The notes below the pieces were generated by a model. The model did no database searches and was not told the DNA's origin. It was given only the letters and a program-made list of their open reading frames with translations. Below are positions 43,858-54,924 of a stretch of DNA of 64,000 bases, piece by piece. Each line of letters begins with the position of its first letter. Within the stretch, counting starts at the first letter, position 1. The stretch spans positions 1-64,000 of the forward strand of contig CANBTT010000010.1 in assembly GCA_947372465.1 (NCBI GenBank). The letters run 5' to 3'. This DNA is from Burkholderiales bacterium. Its GTDB lineage: Bacteria; Pseudomonadota; Gammaproteobacteria; Burkholderiales; Burkholderiaceae_C. The position numbers and the translations under genes were made by a program.

Positions 43858-45042
43858 ATGCCATCAACCCCCTTTCTTAATAAAAATCTACTTCTATTGA
43901 TTGCATGCCAAGGCTTGTTTCTCACCAACAATGTCACCTTTATTGCCATCAACGGCTTGGTGGGACTGGGTCTCACGCCCATTGCCTGGATGGCAACCCT
44001 ACCCGTGATGGGTTATGTGGTTGGGAGTGCCCTGTCAACGTCCCTGGTCTCTAAAGCACAGTCGCGTTTTGGGCGCAGGAGATCGTTTCAACTGGGACTG
44101 ATCGTTGCTGTCTTGTCCTCTCTCGTTTGTGCCTATGCAGCCTGGACCCAGAATTTTTGGCTTTTGAGCACGGGCACACTCGTGGCTGGTTTCTATAGCG
44201 CCAATGCACAACTTTATCGATTTGCAGCCACTGAGCTAACGGCCGATGTCCACAAAGAAAAGGCCGTTTCTTGGGTATTGGCTGGCGGCATCCTTGGTGC
44301 CATCGTTGGCCCCAATTTGGCGACTTGGACGAAAAATATTCTTTCTGCGCCCTTTGTGGGGGCCTATTTGGCATTGACCTTGGTTGGACTCATGGGCATT
44401 GTGATGATGCAATTCATCGACTTCCCCACTGAAGAGGCCGCTCGCGAGGGTGCGCAATCACAAAGAGACATCAAAGAAATCATCTCTCAACCCATTTTCA
44501 TCGTCTCAGCCATTTGCGCGGCATTGGGATACGGGATCATGAATTTGCTCATGGCCGCAACGCCTCTTGCCATGGAGGTCTGCGGGCATCCTTTTTCCAG
44601 CACCGCTTTGGTTCTAGAGTTTCACGTGATCAGCATGTTTGCGCCTGGATTTTTTACGGGCTCACTCATCAAACGATTTGGAAAAGTAAAAATCATGCTC
44701 ACTGGCTTGGTTTTGAATGCCTTGTGCGTGGCCATTGCATTGAATGGTGAGGATTTGAGCCATTTTCTTGGGGCCTTGATTTGCCTGGGTGTGGGATGGA
44801 ATTTTCTTTTCACAGGGGCCACCACCATGGCCATGTCGACCTACAGACCCGAGGAAAAGAACAAGGCGCAAGCGGCCATCAATTTCTTTGTTTTTTCAAC
44901 CATGGCCCTCACCTCGTTTGGCTCTGGCGCCTTGGTCACCACCCAAGGCTGGAGTTTGCTCAACGCTTGGTCATTGGTGCTGCTGGTGATCATTGGTTTG
45001 TCCTTGCTCTACTTGGTATTTAAACTCAAGTTCAAAGACTGA
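43858..45042 (+). CDS. Major facilitator superfamily transporter
   Basis: The ATG at 43858 gives 394 residues. About 12 hydrophobic segments are visible, with a cytoplasmic loop SKAQSRFGRRRSF between helices 2 and 3, the MFS signature loop, and a long central loop FPTEEAAREGAQSQRDIK between the two halves. A small-molecule exporter or importer at the inner membrane is likely. A frame extension of 15 codons upstream lacks support. No substrate can be assigned. Confidence 0.9.
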   Translation: MPSTPFLNKNLLLLIACQGLFLTNNVTFIAINGLVGLGLTPIAWMATLPVMGYVVGSALSTSLVSKAQSRFGRRRSFQLGLIVAVLSSLVCAYAAWTQNFWLLSTGTLVAGFYSANAQLYRFAATELTADVHKEKAVSWVLAGGILGAIVGPNLATWTKNILSAPFVGAYLALTLVGLMGIVMMQFIDFPTEEAAREGAQSQRDIKEIISQPIFIVSAICAALGYGIMNLLMAATPLAMEVCGHPFSSTALVLEFHVISMFAPGFFTGSLIKRFGKVKIMLTGLVLNALCVAIALNGEDLSHFLGALICLGVGWNFLFTGATTMAMSTYRPEEKNKAQAAINFFVFSTMALTSFGSGALVTTQGWSLLNAWSLVLLVIIGLSLLYLVFKLKFKD

Positions 45043-45073
45043 GATCAGCGGCATCCATTCAGCTAAAAACAAG

Positions 45074-45108
45074 CAAGCGATGACTTTGTGTGCATCGCAG
45101 ATCGCTTG
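45074..45108. terminator. Hairpin between convergent MFS and dctM genes
   Basis: CAAGCGAT (45074-45081) and ATCGCTTG (45101-45108) pair perfectly around a 19-base loop that can pair further inside. There is no flanking U tract, so a bidirectional terminator is only possible. Confidence 0.35.
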
Positions 45109-45169
45109 GTCGTGTTAGACAACGGCATTCGATGAATGAAAAAAATAGGCCTGACACGACTTGCTCAAA

Positions 45170-46489
45170 TCAGCCGATCCATTGAGGCAACCACGTCGCG
45201 ATGGCTGGCACGAAGAACACGGCAACGAGGAGCAAAATGCTCATCACAACGTAGGGCACAACGGCCATAAAAATATGCCCCATGGTCACACTTGCAGGGG
45301 CAACACCTCTCATGGTCATGAGCAGCAGACCATGAGGAGGCAACAAGAGTCCGAGTTGCATGCAAATTAAAAACATCACCCCAAACCAAATGGGATCAAT
45401 CCCCAAAGATTGCACCAAAGGCATGAAAATCGGCAAGGTGATCATCATCATGCTGACTTGATCGACGAAAACACCTAAAAAAATCAAGATCAACATCATC
45501 CCCATGATGATGGCATTGGTTGACAAACCCTGCCCCGTGATGAACTGAACCATGCCTGTGCTTGCGCCTGAAAAGGACAAAATTTGTGCGAAGGTGGTGG
45601 CCCCTAAAATGATGAACAAAATCATGCCTGAAATCCCAGCGGTCCCTTTCAAGCTTTTGACAATCGCCTCAGCACTCAACACTCTGTAGAGAAGTGCAAG
45701 CACCATGGTGGCAAAGGCACCCACTGCGGCACATTCAGTTGGTGTGGCCCACCCCATGGCCAAGGCCCCCACCACGATGCCAAAAATGGAAAGTGTTGGC
45801 AAGACATAACCAAAAAAGAGGCTCCAACGCTGCCAACCGTGATAACAGACCTCGTGATCGTCCTCTGGCGCCAACTCGGGCGAGATGCTGACACGGGTGA
45901 CGATCCACAAAACAAAAGCCATCGACAACACAATGCCTGGCATCACACCGCCAATCAATAGTTTTGAAATGGAGATGCCAGAGAGGGATCCCAGCAAAAC
46001 CGTTAAGGCTGACGGAGGGATCAACATATCCACGGCGCCAATGGCCATGATGGGACCTGCAGCGATGGTTGGGTGGTAGCCCCTCGCGAGCATCACAGGA
46101 AGCATCAAAGAGCCCAGCATTGCAGTGGTCGCGATGGTGGATCCAGAAATGGCTGAAAAAACGGTGCCCGCCACCACCGCCACCACCGAGAGTCGACCAG
46201 GCACTTTAACGATCAGTCGCTCAATGCCCTCGATGACCTTCAGTGCCAGGCCCGTGTGAAACAAAATCTCCCCCATCAACACAAACAAAGGGATGGGCGT
46301 GAGCGAAAAAGCCATCACAGAACTCACACTGCTTCTTGCCAGTTGAATGAGACCTGGCTCTCCCCCCATATAGAGCCAAGCACCCAATAGATTGATGGAT
46401 ATGAAGGTCAGTGCAACGGGCATCCCAATAAAAAGCAAAACCGTTGAACCGCCCAACATCAACCAAGCGGCGATTTGCCAATTATTCAT
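45170..46489 (-). CDS. dctM: TRAP transporter large permease DctM
   Basis: A 439-residue protein with 12-13 hydrophobic segments and typical DctM features, such as IPLFVLMGEIL, the GAVDMLIPPSALTVLLG segment and ILIFLGVFVDQVSMMMI. It forms the main ion-coupled channel of a tripartite ATP-independent periplasmic transporter with DctQ and DctP. The gene is last in the dctP-dctQ-dctM order on the minus strand. Confidence 0.96.
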   Translation of the reverse strand: MNNWQIAAWLMLGGSTVLLFIGMPVALTFISINLLGAWLYMGGEPGLIQLARSSVSSVMAFSLTPIPLFVLMGEILFHTGLALKVIEGIERLIVKVPGRLSVVAVVAGTVFSAISGSTIATTAMLGSLMLPVMLARGYHPTIAAGPIMAIGAVDMLIPPSALTVLLGSLSGISISKLLIGGVMPGIVLSMAFVLWIVTRVSISPELAPEDDHEVCYHGWQRWSLFFGYVLPTLSIFGIVVGALAMGWATPTECAAVGAFATMVLALLYRVLSAEAIVKSLKGTAGISGMILFIILGATTFAQILSFSGASTGMVQFITGQGLSTNAIIMGMMLILIFLGVFVDQVSMMMITLPIFMPLVQSLGIDPIWFGVMFLICMQLGLLLPPHGLLLMTMRGVAPASVTMGHIFMAVVPYVVMSILLLVAVFFVPAIATWLPQWIG

Positions 46490-46524
46490 GCGATTTGCTT
46501 TGGGTTATCAATTGAAGACACGAC

Positions 46525-47052
46525 TCAAGAGGCACTGACTGCATCGTGCCGAGGACCCCGTGGCCCTTGATAAAGACGCCGCATGCGAAAAAGCATTTCG
46601 ATGCTCAAGAGTAGGAAGACAAATGGAAGGGGTGCCAAGCTCCACCACTCGGGTGTGACCAGAGTTTTGATGCTCAAAGCACCTGACTCATAGCTGTGAA
46701 GACTGGCCTTGAAAGAATAGAACATGATCAAGACACAACATGCCAAACCGATCAGGTCCCCCACACACTCCAAATACCATGCCAATTTTGCTGGGATGGC
46801 TTGAAGGACGATGTCCACACGGATGTGCTGACCTTGCCTGAGCAACCAAGGGGCCACACACATGGTGATTAAATAGAGCATCAACTCCGAAATTTCATTG
46901 CTCCAAGCGAGTCCTTTGGGCAAGAACGAAATGGCCAAATCACGAAGCAACACATCGGTGACGATGATGAACATCATGCAAAAAAGAAGTGCGCAACCCA
47001 GCCAAGCCAATGCGGCAATCAATTGACCGAAAAGATGAGACAAGCGGTCCAT
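46525..47052 (-). CDS. dctQ: TRAP transporter small permease DctQ
   Basis: A 175-residue protein with four hydrophobic segments, the length and layout of DctQ, including LPKGLAWSNEISELMLY and the LLRQGQHIRVDIVL stretch typical of the family. It pairs with DctM in the inner membrane. It lies 35 bases before dctM and nine bases after dctP, so the three genes form one operon. Confidence 0.95.
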   Translation of the reverse strand: MDRLSHLFGQLIAALAWLGCALLFCMMFIIVTDVLLRDLAISFLPKGLAWSNEISELMLYLITMCVAPWLLRQGQHIRVDIVLQAIPAKLAWYLECVGDLIGLACCVLIMFYSFKASLHSYESGALSIKTLVTPEWWSLAPLPFVFLLLSIEMLFRMRRLYQGPRGPRHDAVSAS

Positions 47053-47061
47053 TCAATTCAA

Positions 47062-48042
<981 letters not shown>

Positions 48043-48311
48043 TCATTGAACTGAATCCCGTCACTCCAATGACTGTGTTGTAGACGATTTTTTAATTATG
48101 TTGATCTTTCACTTTCTTAATATTGGCTGATACCCTAAAGGTGATAACCCACCCCCAAATGCTTGCAAATGAAAGAAGTAACTCACCATTTTTAAACCCT
48201 TCAATGCGCCATGCGATGAAAGTCCAATCGAAACGCCAAGGACTGCGCCATGTCCAAGTCACCCGACCCCAGGACTCGAGACATGAAAAAAAGAATACAA
48301 AAGAAATACAA

Positions 48312-48340
48312 AATAATTTAGTTGACAACTAAATTATTTC
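48312..48340. promoter_or_regulatory. Perfect palindrome, likely MarR operator
   Basis: Arms AAATAATTTAGTTG (48312-48325) and CAACTAAATTATTT (48327-48340) are perfect inverted repeats around one base. The size and AT-richness fit MarR-family operators. It covers the -35 box of the operon promoter, so binding would block transcription. The regulator encoded at 51528-52040 in the same operon is the obvious candidate. Confidence 0.72.
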
Positions 48341-48351
48341 CAATTAAATTA
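48323..48351 (+). promoter_or_regulatory. Promoter of the anthranilate-type operon
   Basis: A consensus TTGACA (48323-48328) is followed after 17 bases by TAAATT (48346-48351), a partial -10 box, about 30 bases before the start codon at 48382. The -35 box lies inside the palindrome. Confidence 0.6.
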
Positions 48352-48381
48352 ATACCAGCTTGATTAAATTAAAGGTACCCT

Positions 48382-50736
48382 ATGAAAATCATATGCATTG
48401 GGGGAGGACCGGCTGGTCTGTACTTCGCGTTGTTGATGAAAATGCAACATGCTGGTCACGACATCACTGTCGTTGAGCGAAACAAGCCCTTTGACACCTT
48501 TGGTTGGGGGGTTGTCTTTTCTGATCAAACCCTTGGAAACTTAGAGAAAGCAGATGCAAAAAGCGCCAAGGAAATTCTTGCCTCCTTTAACCATTGGGAC
48601 GATATTGAGGTGCGTGTCAAAGGTGAAGTCAGTCGCTCGAGCGGCCATGGGTTTTGCGGTATAGGTCGAAAAAGACTGCTCAATATCTTGCAAAACCGCT
48701 GCCTTGAGGAAGGGGTCAATTTGTTGTTCGACCAAGATGTCACCGATGACGAGGCCTTTAAGGATGCGGACTTGATCATTGCAAGTGATGGGCTCAACAG
48801 CCGAATTCGAGCAAAGTACGAGAACAGCTACAAACCAAATATTGATATTCGAAAATGCAGATTTGTTTGGCTTGGTACGACCAAGCTCTTTGAAGCGTTC
48901 ACCTTCGCATTTGAAAAAACACATCACGGTTGGTACCAAGCCCACTGTTACCAATTTGACAGCGAACTCTCGACCTTCATCGTTGAGACCACTGAAGAGA
49001 CCTGGCTTCAAGAGGGGCTGGACAAGTTGAGCAAAGAGGAGTCCATTGCCTTTTGCGAAAAACTATTCGCCAAACATTTGGATGGCCACGCATTGCTGTC
49101 CAATGCGGAACACTTAAGGGGATCGAGCCAGTGGATCAAATTCCCCAGAGTCATTTGCGAAAATTGGGTTCACCACAATGGACATGCTCCCGTTGTTTTG
49201 ATGGGCGATGCGGCGCATACAGCGCACTTCTCTATCGGCTCTGGGACAAAGCTTGCGCTTGAAGATTCGATTGAACTGGCCAAATGCATCGCAGACCACC
49301 AAGGAGATCTCTCTCAAGCCCTGACAAGCTATCAAGCACAGCGAAGCGTTGAGGTGTTAAAAATACAAAATGCAGCCCGAAACTCAACCGAATGGTTCGA
49401 AAATGTCGAGCGATACATGCACTTGCCTGCACACCAATTTGCCTACTCACTGCTGACCAGAAGCCAACGCATCAGCCACGAGAACCTCAGGCTTCGGGAT
49501 CCCGCCTATTTGAAAGACTTTGAAACTTGGTTTACCGCTCAAACAGGCTTGGTCTCAGGGCACTCTAAAACACCCGTGCCTCCGATGTTCACACCCTTCA
49601 AGTTAAGGGAACTGACGCTTAAAAACCGCATTGTGGTCTCGCCCATGGCGCAGTATTCCTGTACCGATGGCATGCCAGGGGATTACCACTTGGTGCATTT
49701 GGGGGCGAGGGCCATGGGAGGAGCCGCTTTGGTGATGACGGAGATGACGTGTGTTTCTCCCCAAGCTCGGATCACCCCAGGCTGTCCAGGTATTTGGAAC
49801 AAACACCAAGCAAAAGGCTGGCAAAGGGTTGTGGACTTTGTCCATGAAAATACAGACGCCAAAATTGGTATCCAACTGGGCCACTCGGGCGCCAAAGGTT
49901 CAACCAAACTCGCTTGGGACGGCATTGATCAACCCCTTGAGCAAGACAATTGGGAATTGCTATCAGCTTCTAGACAGCAATATGTTCCCAATAAAAGCCA
50001 TTGGTCTCAAGAAATCTCTTTGCACCAAATGGAGCACATCAAGCATGAGTTTGTGAATTCCACAAAACTTGCCATCGAAGCGGGCTTTGATTGGTTAGAG
50101 TTGCACTGCGCGCATGGTTATTTGCTCTCTTCTTTTATCTCACCTCTAACCAACCAAAGATCCGATGAGTACGGAGGCGATTTAAAAGCAAGACTTAAAT
50201 ATCCCTTAGAAATATTCAAAGCCATCCGCGATGTCTGGCCTGCTGAACTGCCGATCTCTGTGAGAATCTCAACGCATGACTGGGTAGAAGGCGGCATTAC
50301 ACCAGATGATGCGGTCATGATTGCAAAGTATTTCAAAATCGCTGGGGCCGACTTGATCGACTGCTCTTCAGGCCAGGTCAGCAAAGCTGAACAACCCATC
50401 TATGGTCGCATGTTTCAGACCCCCATGTCTGACCGAGTTCGGCAAGAGGCACAAATTCCAACAATTGCTGTTGGCGCCATCTCTGACGCCGACCAAGTCA
50501 ATAGCATCATTGCATCGGGAAGAGCCGATCTCTGTGCCGTTGCAAGACCTCACCTGGCCAATCCACATTGGACACTCATGGAGGCTGCAAAAATTGGATA
50601 TTTTGACCTGGCCTGGCCAAAGCCCTACCAATCAGGAAAAGTTCAGCTTGAGAGAAACTTGGAGAGAGAAAAATTAATGAGCCAACAATCAACGGGCTCA
50701 AGTGCACTCAAAGAAAAACTAGAAGCGGGCCAATAA
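48382..50736 (+). CDS. 2-Aminobenzoyl-CoA monooxygenase/reductase-type two-domain flavoprotein
   Basis: The 784-residue protein is a natural fusion. Residues 1-380 form a single-component FAD monooxygenase: CIGGGPAGLYFALL at 5-18 and the second FAD motif GDAAHTAHFSIGSG at 275-288. Residues 400-760 form an old-yellow-enzyme-type FMN reductase, with FTPFKLRELTLKNRIVVSPM at 403-422 and the HCAHGYLLSSF active-site segment at 575-585. This architecture and length match 2-aminobenzoyl-CoA monooxygenase/reductase of Azoarcus evansii, which oxygenates and reduces the CoA-activated ring. Relatives are often annotated as salicylyl-CoA 5-hydroxylase, a second possibility. It leads a seven-gene operon. 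Confidence 0.9.
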   Translation: MKIICIGGGPAGLYFALLMKMQHAGHDITVVERNKPFDTFGWGVVFSDQTLGNLEKADAKSAKEILASFNHWDDIEVRVKGEVSRSSGHGFCGIGRKRLLNILQNRCLEEGVNLLFDQDVTDDEAFKDADLIIASDGLNSRIRAKYENSYKPNIDIRKCRFVWLGTTKLFEAFTFAFEKTHHGWYQAHCYQFDSELSTFIVETTEETWLQEGLDKLSKEESIAFCEKLFAKHLDGHALLSNAEHLRGSSQWIKFPRVICENWVHHNGHAPVVLMGDAAHTAHFSIGSGTKLALEDSIELAKCIADHQGDLSQALTSYQAQRSVEVLKIQNAARNSTEWFENVERYMHLPAHQFAYSLLTRSQRISHENLRLRDPAYLKDFETWFTAQTGLVSGHSKTPVPPMFTPFKLRELTLKNRIVVSPMAQYSCTDGMPGDYHLVHLGARAMGGAALVMTEMTCVSPQARITPGCPGIWNKHQAKGWQRVVDFVHENTDAKIGIQLGHSGAKGSTKLAWDGIDQPLEQDNWELLSASRQQYVPNKSHWSQEISLHQMEHIKHEFVNSTKLAIEAGFDWLELHCAHGYLLSSFISPLTNQRSDEYGGDLKARLKYPLEIFKAIRDVWPAELPISVRISTHDWVEGGITPDDAVMIAKYFKIAGADLIDCSSGQVSKAEQPIYGRMFQTPMSDRVRQEAQIPTIAVGAISDADQVNSIIASGRADLCAVARPHLANPHWTLMEAAKIGYFDLAWPKPYQSGKVQLERNLEREKLMSQQSTGSSALKEKLEAGQ

Positions 50737-50738
50737 AA

Positions 50739-51524
50739 ATGATTGCATTTTCGAATCTGAAATCTACACATGTACTGATCACTGGCGCAGGAAAAGGCAT
50801 TGGGCGAGCGATCGCGCTAGAGATGGGCCAACATGTTTCAAAAATGAGCCTGATCGGCCGGAATTTAAAAAATTTGTTGGAAGTTAAAACCCTCATTGGC
50901 AGCAATTGCGAAATTCAGACCTTTGAATGCGATGTCACCAATCCGAAAACAGTTGAGGAGACTTTTTCAAGGGCAAGCACCGCATTGGGTCCCATCGGCG
51001 TACTCATCAACAATGCGGGTCAAGCACGAAGTGCATCTTTCCAAAAAACCACATTAGCAGATTGGCAAACCATGCTGGATGTGAATTTGAGCGGCACATT
51101 CTTGTGCACTCAAGCAGTCATTGAAGGCATGCTGAACTTACCATTTGCTCGCGTGGTGAACATTGCAAGCACAGCGGCGCAAAAGGGCTACCCCTATGTG
51201 AGCGCCTATGCAGCAGCAAAACACGGCGTCTTGGGCCTGACCAGATCTTTGGCCTTGGAATTTGCCAAGAGCTCAGTCACATTCAATGCCATTTGCCCAG
51301 GCTTTACAGACACAGACATCGTTGCAGAAAGTTTGAAGACCATTTCTGCAAAAACCCATCTGAGCCATGAAGAGGCGCTTAAAGAGTTGATCAAAAACAA
51401 TCCTCAACGCCGCCTGATTACCCCGCAGGAAGTCGCTCAACAAGTCCTTTGGCTCTGCCATGATCACTCACAAAGTATCAATGGCCAAGCTTTGTCCATT
51501 TCGGGCGGGGAAGTGATGTCTTAA
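50739..51524 (+). CDS. SDR oxidoreductase of the aromatic operon
   Basis: A 261-residue SDR with LITGAGKGIGRAIALE, NNAGQ, the catalytic Ser in NIASTAAQ and YAAAK, ending in GQALSISGGEV. It starts two bases after the monooxygenase/reductase stop. In this setting it probably oxidises or reduces the alicyclic hydroxy/keto-acyl-CoA formed after ring reduction, analogous to 3-hydroxyacyl-CoA dehydrogenase steps. Substrate inferred from context. Confidence 0.88.
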   Translation: MIAFSNLKSTHVLITGAGKGIGRAIALEMGQHVSKMSLIGRNLKNLLEVKTLIGSNCEIQTFECDVTNPKTVEETFSRASTALGPIGVLINNAGQARSASFQKTTLADWQTMLDVNLSGTFLCTQAVIEGMLNLPFARVVNIASTAAQKGYPYVSAYAAAKHGVLGLTRSLALEFAKSSVTFNAICPGFTDTDIVAESLKTISAKTHLSHEEALKELIKNNPQRRLITPQEVAQQVLWLCHDHSQSINGQALSISGGEVMS

Positions 51525-51527
51525 GGC

Positions 51528-52040
51528 ATGAAGAACTCCACCATGAACAGCAAAGACCACCGTGCGCCATTGGATTTAGCAATCAGTGAGAGCGCTGCCT
51601 CACAACTGAGTGTCAAAACATGGATCAGACTTTATGCGTGCAGCAATCTCATTGAGCAACGAATTCAACAAAAACTTCGCAGCCAATTTGGTATCACCTT
51701 GGCTCGATTTGACTTTTTGGCTCAATTGGTTCGCTCGACCAATGGCATGAAGATGAATGTTTTATCAAAAAAACTGATGGTCAGCGGTGGAAATGTAACA
51801 GGACTCACCGATCAATTGGTCAAAGAAGAACTGGTGCTCAGGCAAGACGATCCCAACGATAGGAGGTCCTATGTTCTGATATGCACTGAAAAAGGAAGAC
51901 GCGAATTTGCAGTGATGGCCAAAGCTCACGAGTCATGGATCGGTGAAATCCTGGGTGATTTGGACACTTCTGAGCTCAAACATTTGCACGCATCTTTGGA
52001 TCACCTGCGAAATTTACTCATTGACGTCAACACCAACTAA
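51528..52040 (+). CDS. MarR-family transcriptional regulator
   Basis: A 170-residue winged-helix regulator. The recognition helix lies in [18 protein letters not shown] and the wing contains [10 protein letters not shown], the MarR signature (D-x-R-R motif). MarR proteins are dimeric repressors released by small ligands, often aromatic acids or their CoA esters. It sits three bases behind the SDR within the operon. The long palindrome at 48312-48340 is the likely operator, giving autorepression. A second start ATG four codons in is possible. Confidence 0.92.
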   Translation: MKNSTMNSKDHRAPLDLAISESAASQLSVKTWIRLYACSNLIEQRIQQKLRSQFGITLARFDFLAQLVRSTNGMKMNVLSKKLMVSGGNVTGLTDQLVKEELVLRQDDPNDRRSYVLICTEKGRREFAVMAKAHESWIGEILGDLDTSELKHLHASLDHLRNLLIDVNTN

Positions 52041-52065
52041 AACCCTTTCAAATCATCAACCCACC

Positions 52066-53250
52066 ATGATCAACACCATGCTCGATAGCGCGCAATTAGA
52101 GCTCCCCTTCTTTGATACCGCACACACTGAATTGTCAAAACAATTGCACGCGTGGTCACAAACACACCTCAAGCACATCGACCACCACGATGTGGATGCG
52201 CAATGCGTGTCCCTTGTCCGGCAGCTTGGACAAGATGGTTGGCTCAAATTCTGCGTTGCCGGTCAAGAATACGGTGGGCTTCATGAGCAAATCGACAATC
52301 GCTCAATTTGTTTGATCAGAGAAATTTTGGCAAAACACAGCGGCTTGGCTGATTTTGCATTTGCGATGCAAGGACTGGGCTCTGGCGCCATTTCCATTGC
52401 TGGCAGCAAAGAGCAAAAAGAGCAATACCTTACCCGAGTTGCTAAGGGAGAAGCCTTGGCTGCATTCGCATTGTCTGAGCCCAATGCTGGATCAGACGTT
52501 GCAGCACTCAGTTGTGAAGCGCAACTTGTTGGGGAGCACTACATCCTCAATGGTGAAAAAACGTGGATCTCCAATGGTGGGATTGCAGACTTTTATGTGG
52601 TGTTTGCAAGGACTGGCGATGCACCGGGTTCCAGAGGCATCTCAGCCTTCATAGTCGACGCGAATACGCCGGGATTTGACATTGAAGAACGCATACAAGT
52701 GATAGCGCCCCACCCCTTGGCAAGAATCAAATTCACAAACTGCGCAGTGCCGGCAAATAAGCGCATAGGTGGCTCGGGTGAAGGCTTCAAAATAGCAATG
52801 CGTACCCTTGATATTTTTAGGACCTCTGTTGCTGCTGCGGCCTTGGGGTTTGCAAAACGAGCCTTCCATGAAGCAATTGAAAGAGCCAACACAAGAAGGA
52901 TGTTCAATGGCGTACTGGCAGATTTTCAACTGACTCAAGCGAGGTTGGCTGAAATGGCCACACGCATCGAAAGTGCTGAGTTACTGACCTACAAGGCCGC
53001 CTGGCTCAAAGACCAAGGCAAGAATGTGACCAAAGAAGCCGCCATGGCAAAAATGACTTCCACAGAAAACGCTCAATGGGTGATTGACTCTGCAGTGCAA
53101 ATGTTTGGTGGTCTGGGTGTTGTGAGCAATCACCCTGTTGAATCCTTGTACAGAGAAATCAGAGCACTTCGTATTTATGAAGGTGCGACTGAAGTTCAGT
53201 TGCTGATCATTGCAAAGTCTGTGCTTGAAAACCATAGGCAAGCCCCATGA
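52066..53250 (+). CDS. Acyl-CoA dehydrogenase of the aromatic operon
   Basis: The ATG at 52066 gives 394 residues; the frame starts earlier but overlaps MarR. It has [17 protein letters not shown] and [13 protein letters not shown]-binding loops, and the catalytic Glu in IYEGATEVQ near the C-terminus. It is a standard homotetrameric flavoenzyme that introduces an alpha,beta double bond into an acyl-CoA. In the operon it likely acts on the reduced ring-CoA before hydration and cleavage. The electron acceptor would be ETF, which is not in the window. Confidence 0.93.
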   Translation: MINTMLDSAQLELPFFDTAHTELSKQLHAWSQTHLKHIDHHDVDAQCVSLVRQLGQDGWLKFCVAGQEYGGLHEQIDNRSICLIREILAKHSGLADFAFAMQGLGSGAISIAGSKEQKEQYLTRVAKGEALAAFALSEPNAGSDVAALSCEAQLVGEHYILNGEKTWISNGGIADFYVVFARTGDAPGSRGISAFIVDANTPGFDIEERIQVIAPHPLARIKFTNCAVPANKRIGGSGEGFKIAMRTLDIFRTSVAAAALGFAKRAFHEAIERANTRRMFNGVLADFQLTQARLAEMATRIESAELLTYKAAWLKDQGKNVTKEAAMAKMTSTENAQWVIDSAVQMFGGLGVVSNHPVESLYREIRALRIYEGATEVQLLIIAKSVLENHRQAP

Positions 53251-53298
53251 GCTTCCAATTTGCACATTAGAAACACCCTCAATGAAGAGTTCAATCCT

Positions 53299-54924
53299 AT
53301 GAAAACAGCTCACCTAGATACATTTGTTCACGACAACGTGCCCCCTGTAGAGCTTCAACCAGAGTTTATTTTCGAGCTGCCTGAGCTTGAATTCCCAACA
53401 GAGATGAACTGTGCAGTTGAGCTTTTGGACCAAGCCATCAGCAAAGGATTTGGCGAACGCATTTGCATACAATGTGATCGCTTGACATGGACGTACCAAG
53501 ATCTTTTAGACCAAGCCAATCAAATGGCGAACATCTTGAGAGAGGAACTTCACCTGATTCCCGGAAACCGAGTGTTATTGCGCTCAGCCAACACACCTGA
53601 AATGGTGGCCGCTTGGTTTGCTGTGGTCAAAGCTGGTGGGATTGCTGTGGCCACCATGCCCTTGTTAAGATCCCTCGAGCTCAAACAAATCATTGACAAA
53701 GCACAAGTGAGCCATGCCATATGTGATCATGCATTGAAGGATGAATTGCTCAAGGCCCAAAAAGAGTGCGAATCAAAGAGCCTCGTGCACGTGAGCTTTT
53801 TCAACGCTCAAGACGGCCATCAAGACAGTTTGCATCATATAGATTTGGCGGCGAAATCAGCTTCAAAAGCATTTGAGAACTTTACTTCCCTCGCAACCGA
53901 TTGCTGCATCTTGGCCTTTACCTCTGGGACAACAGGCGTACCCAAAGCCACCATTCACGCTCACCGCGATGTGATGTCGATTTGCACCTGTTGGCCTCAT
54001 TACGTCTTGAAACCCCAAGCCTCAGATGTATTCATAGGAAGCCCTCCTATCGCATTCACATTTGGGCTGGGCGGTTTGATTCTGTTTCCCATGCGATTTG
54101 GTGCCAGTGTAGCCTTGCTTGAGAAAGCTTCCCCCAAAGACTTGCTGATGGGTATCAAAAAATACAAGGCGACGGTGCTATTCACTGCCCCGACTTCTTA
54201 CAGACAGTTGGCACTAGAGGGACTGATCGACAAGGGCAGCAGCCTTAGGAAGTGTGTCTCTGCGGGTGAGGCGCTTCCAGGTCCGACAAGGACTCTTTGG
54301 AAAGAGGCCACTGGTATTGAAATCATTGATGGAATCGGTACAACAGAGATGCTACACATTTTCATCTCAGCCGATGAAGACGACGCACTGCCTGGTGCAA
54401 CGGGCAAGATCGTCAAAGGTTACAAGGCCTGCATTCTTGATGACGAAGGCAATGAGTTGCCTGCAGGTGAAATTGGCCATCTCGCAGTCAAAGGCCCAAC
54501 GGGTTGCCGGTATTTGAGCGATGACAGGCAAGCCAAATACATTAAAAATGGCTGGAATGTCACTGGAGACGCCTACCTCATGGATGAAAATGGCTATTTC
54601 CACTATCAATCACGCACCGATGACATGATCATATCGTCTGGATACAATATTGCAGGCCCAGAGATAGAAACCTGTATCTTGACCCACCCAAGTGTGGCTG
54701 AGTGTGCAGTTGTTGGGGAGCCCGATGAAGCCAGAGGCGCCATCGTCAAGGCCTTTGTTGTTTTGAAGGCCGGCGTCAGTCCCGATGCGTCGTTTACAAA
54801 GTCAATCCAAGACCACGTCAAAGCACAACTCGCACCCTACAAATATCCCAGAAAAATTGAATTTGTTCAAAGTCTACCTCGAACAGAGACCGGAAAAATT
54901 CAACGATTTAAGTTAAGACAATGA
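53299..54924 (+). CDS. Aryl-CoA ligase (2-aminobenzoate/benzoate-CoA ligase family)
   Basis: From the ATG at 53299 the protein has 541 residues. The adenylation motifs are AFTSGTTGVPKATIHAHRD, DGIGTTEMLHIF, GWNVTGDAY and the C-terminal catalytic Lys in PRTETGKIQ. The sequence fits the benzoate-CoA ligase branch, which includes 2-aminobenzoate-CoA ligase, the first step of the CoA-dependent anthranilate pathway. Its place in the operon with the two-domain monooxygenase/reductase supports that. Benzoate or salicylate are alternatives. Confidence 0.9.
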   Translation: MKTAHLDTFVHDNVPPVELQPEFIFELPELEFPTEMNCAVELLDQAISKGFGERICIQCDRLTWTYQDLLDQANQMANILREELHLIPGNRVLLRSANTPEMVAAWFAVVKAGGIAVATMPLLRSLELKQIIDKAQVSHAICDHALKDELLKAQKECESKSLVHVSFFNAQDGHQDSLHHIDLAAKSASKAFENFTSLATDCCILAFTSGTTGVPKATIHAHRDVMSICTCWPHYVLKPQASDVFIGSPPIAFTFGLGGLILFPMRFGASVALLEKASPKDLLMGIKKYKATVLFTAPTSYRQLALEGLIDKGSSLRKCVSAGEALPGPTRTLWKEATGIEIIDGIGTTEMLHIFISADEDDALPGATGKIVKGYKACILDDEGNELPAGEIGHLAVKGPTGCRYLSDDRQAKYIKNGWNVTGDAYLMDENGYFHYQSRTDDMIISSGYNIAGPEIETCILTHPSVAECAVVGEPDEARGAIVKAFVVLKAGVSPDASFTKSIQDHVKAQLAPYKYPRKIEFVQSLPRTETGKIQRFKLRQ

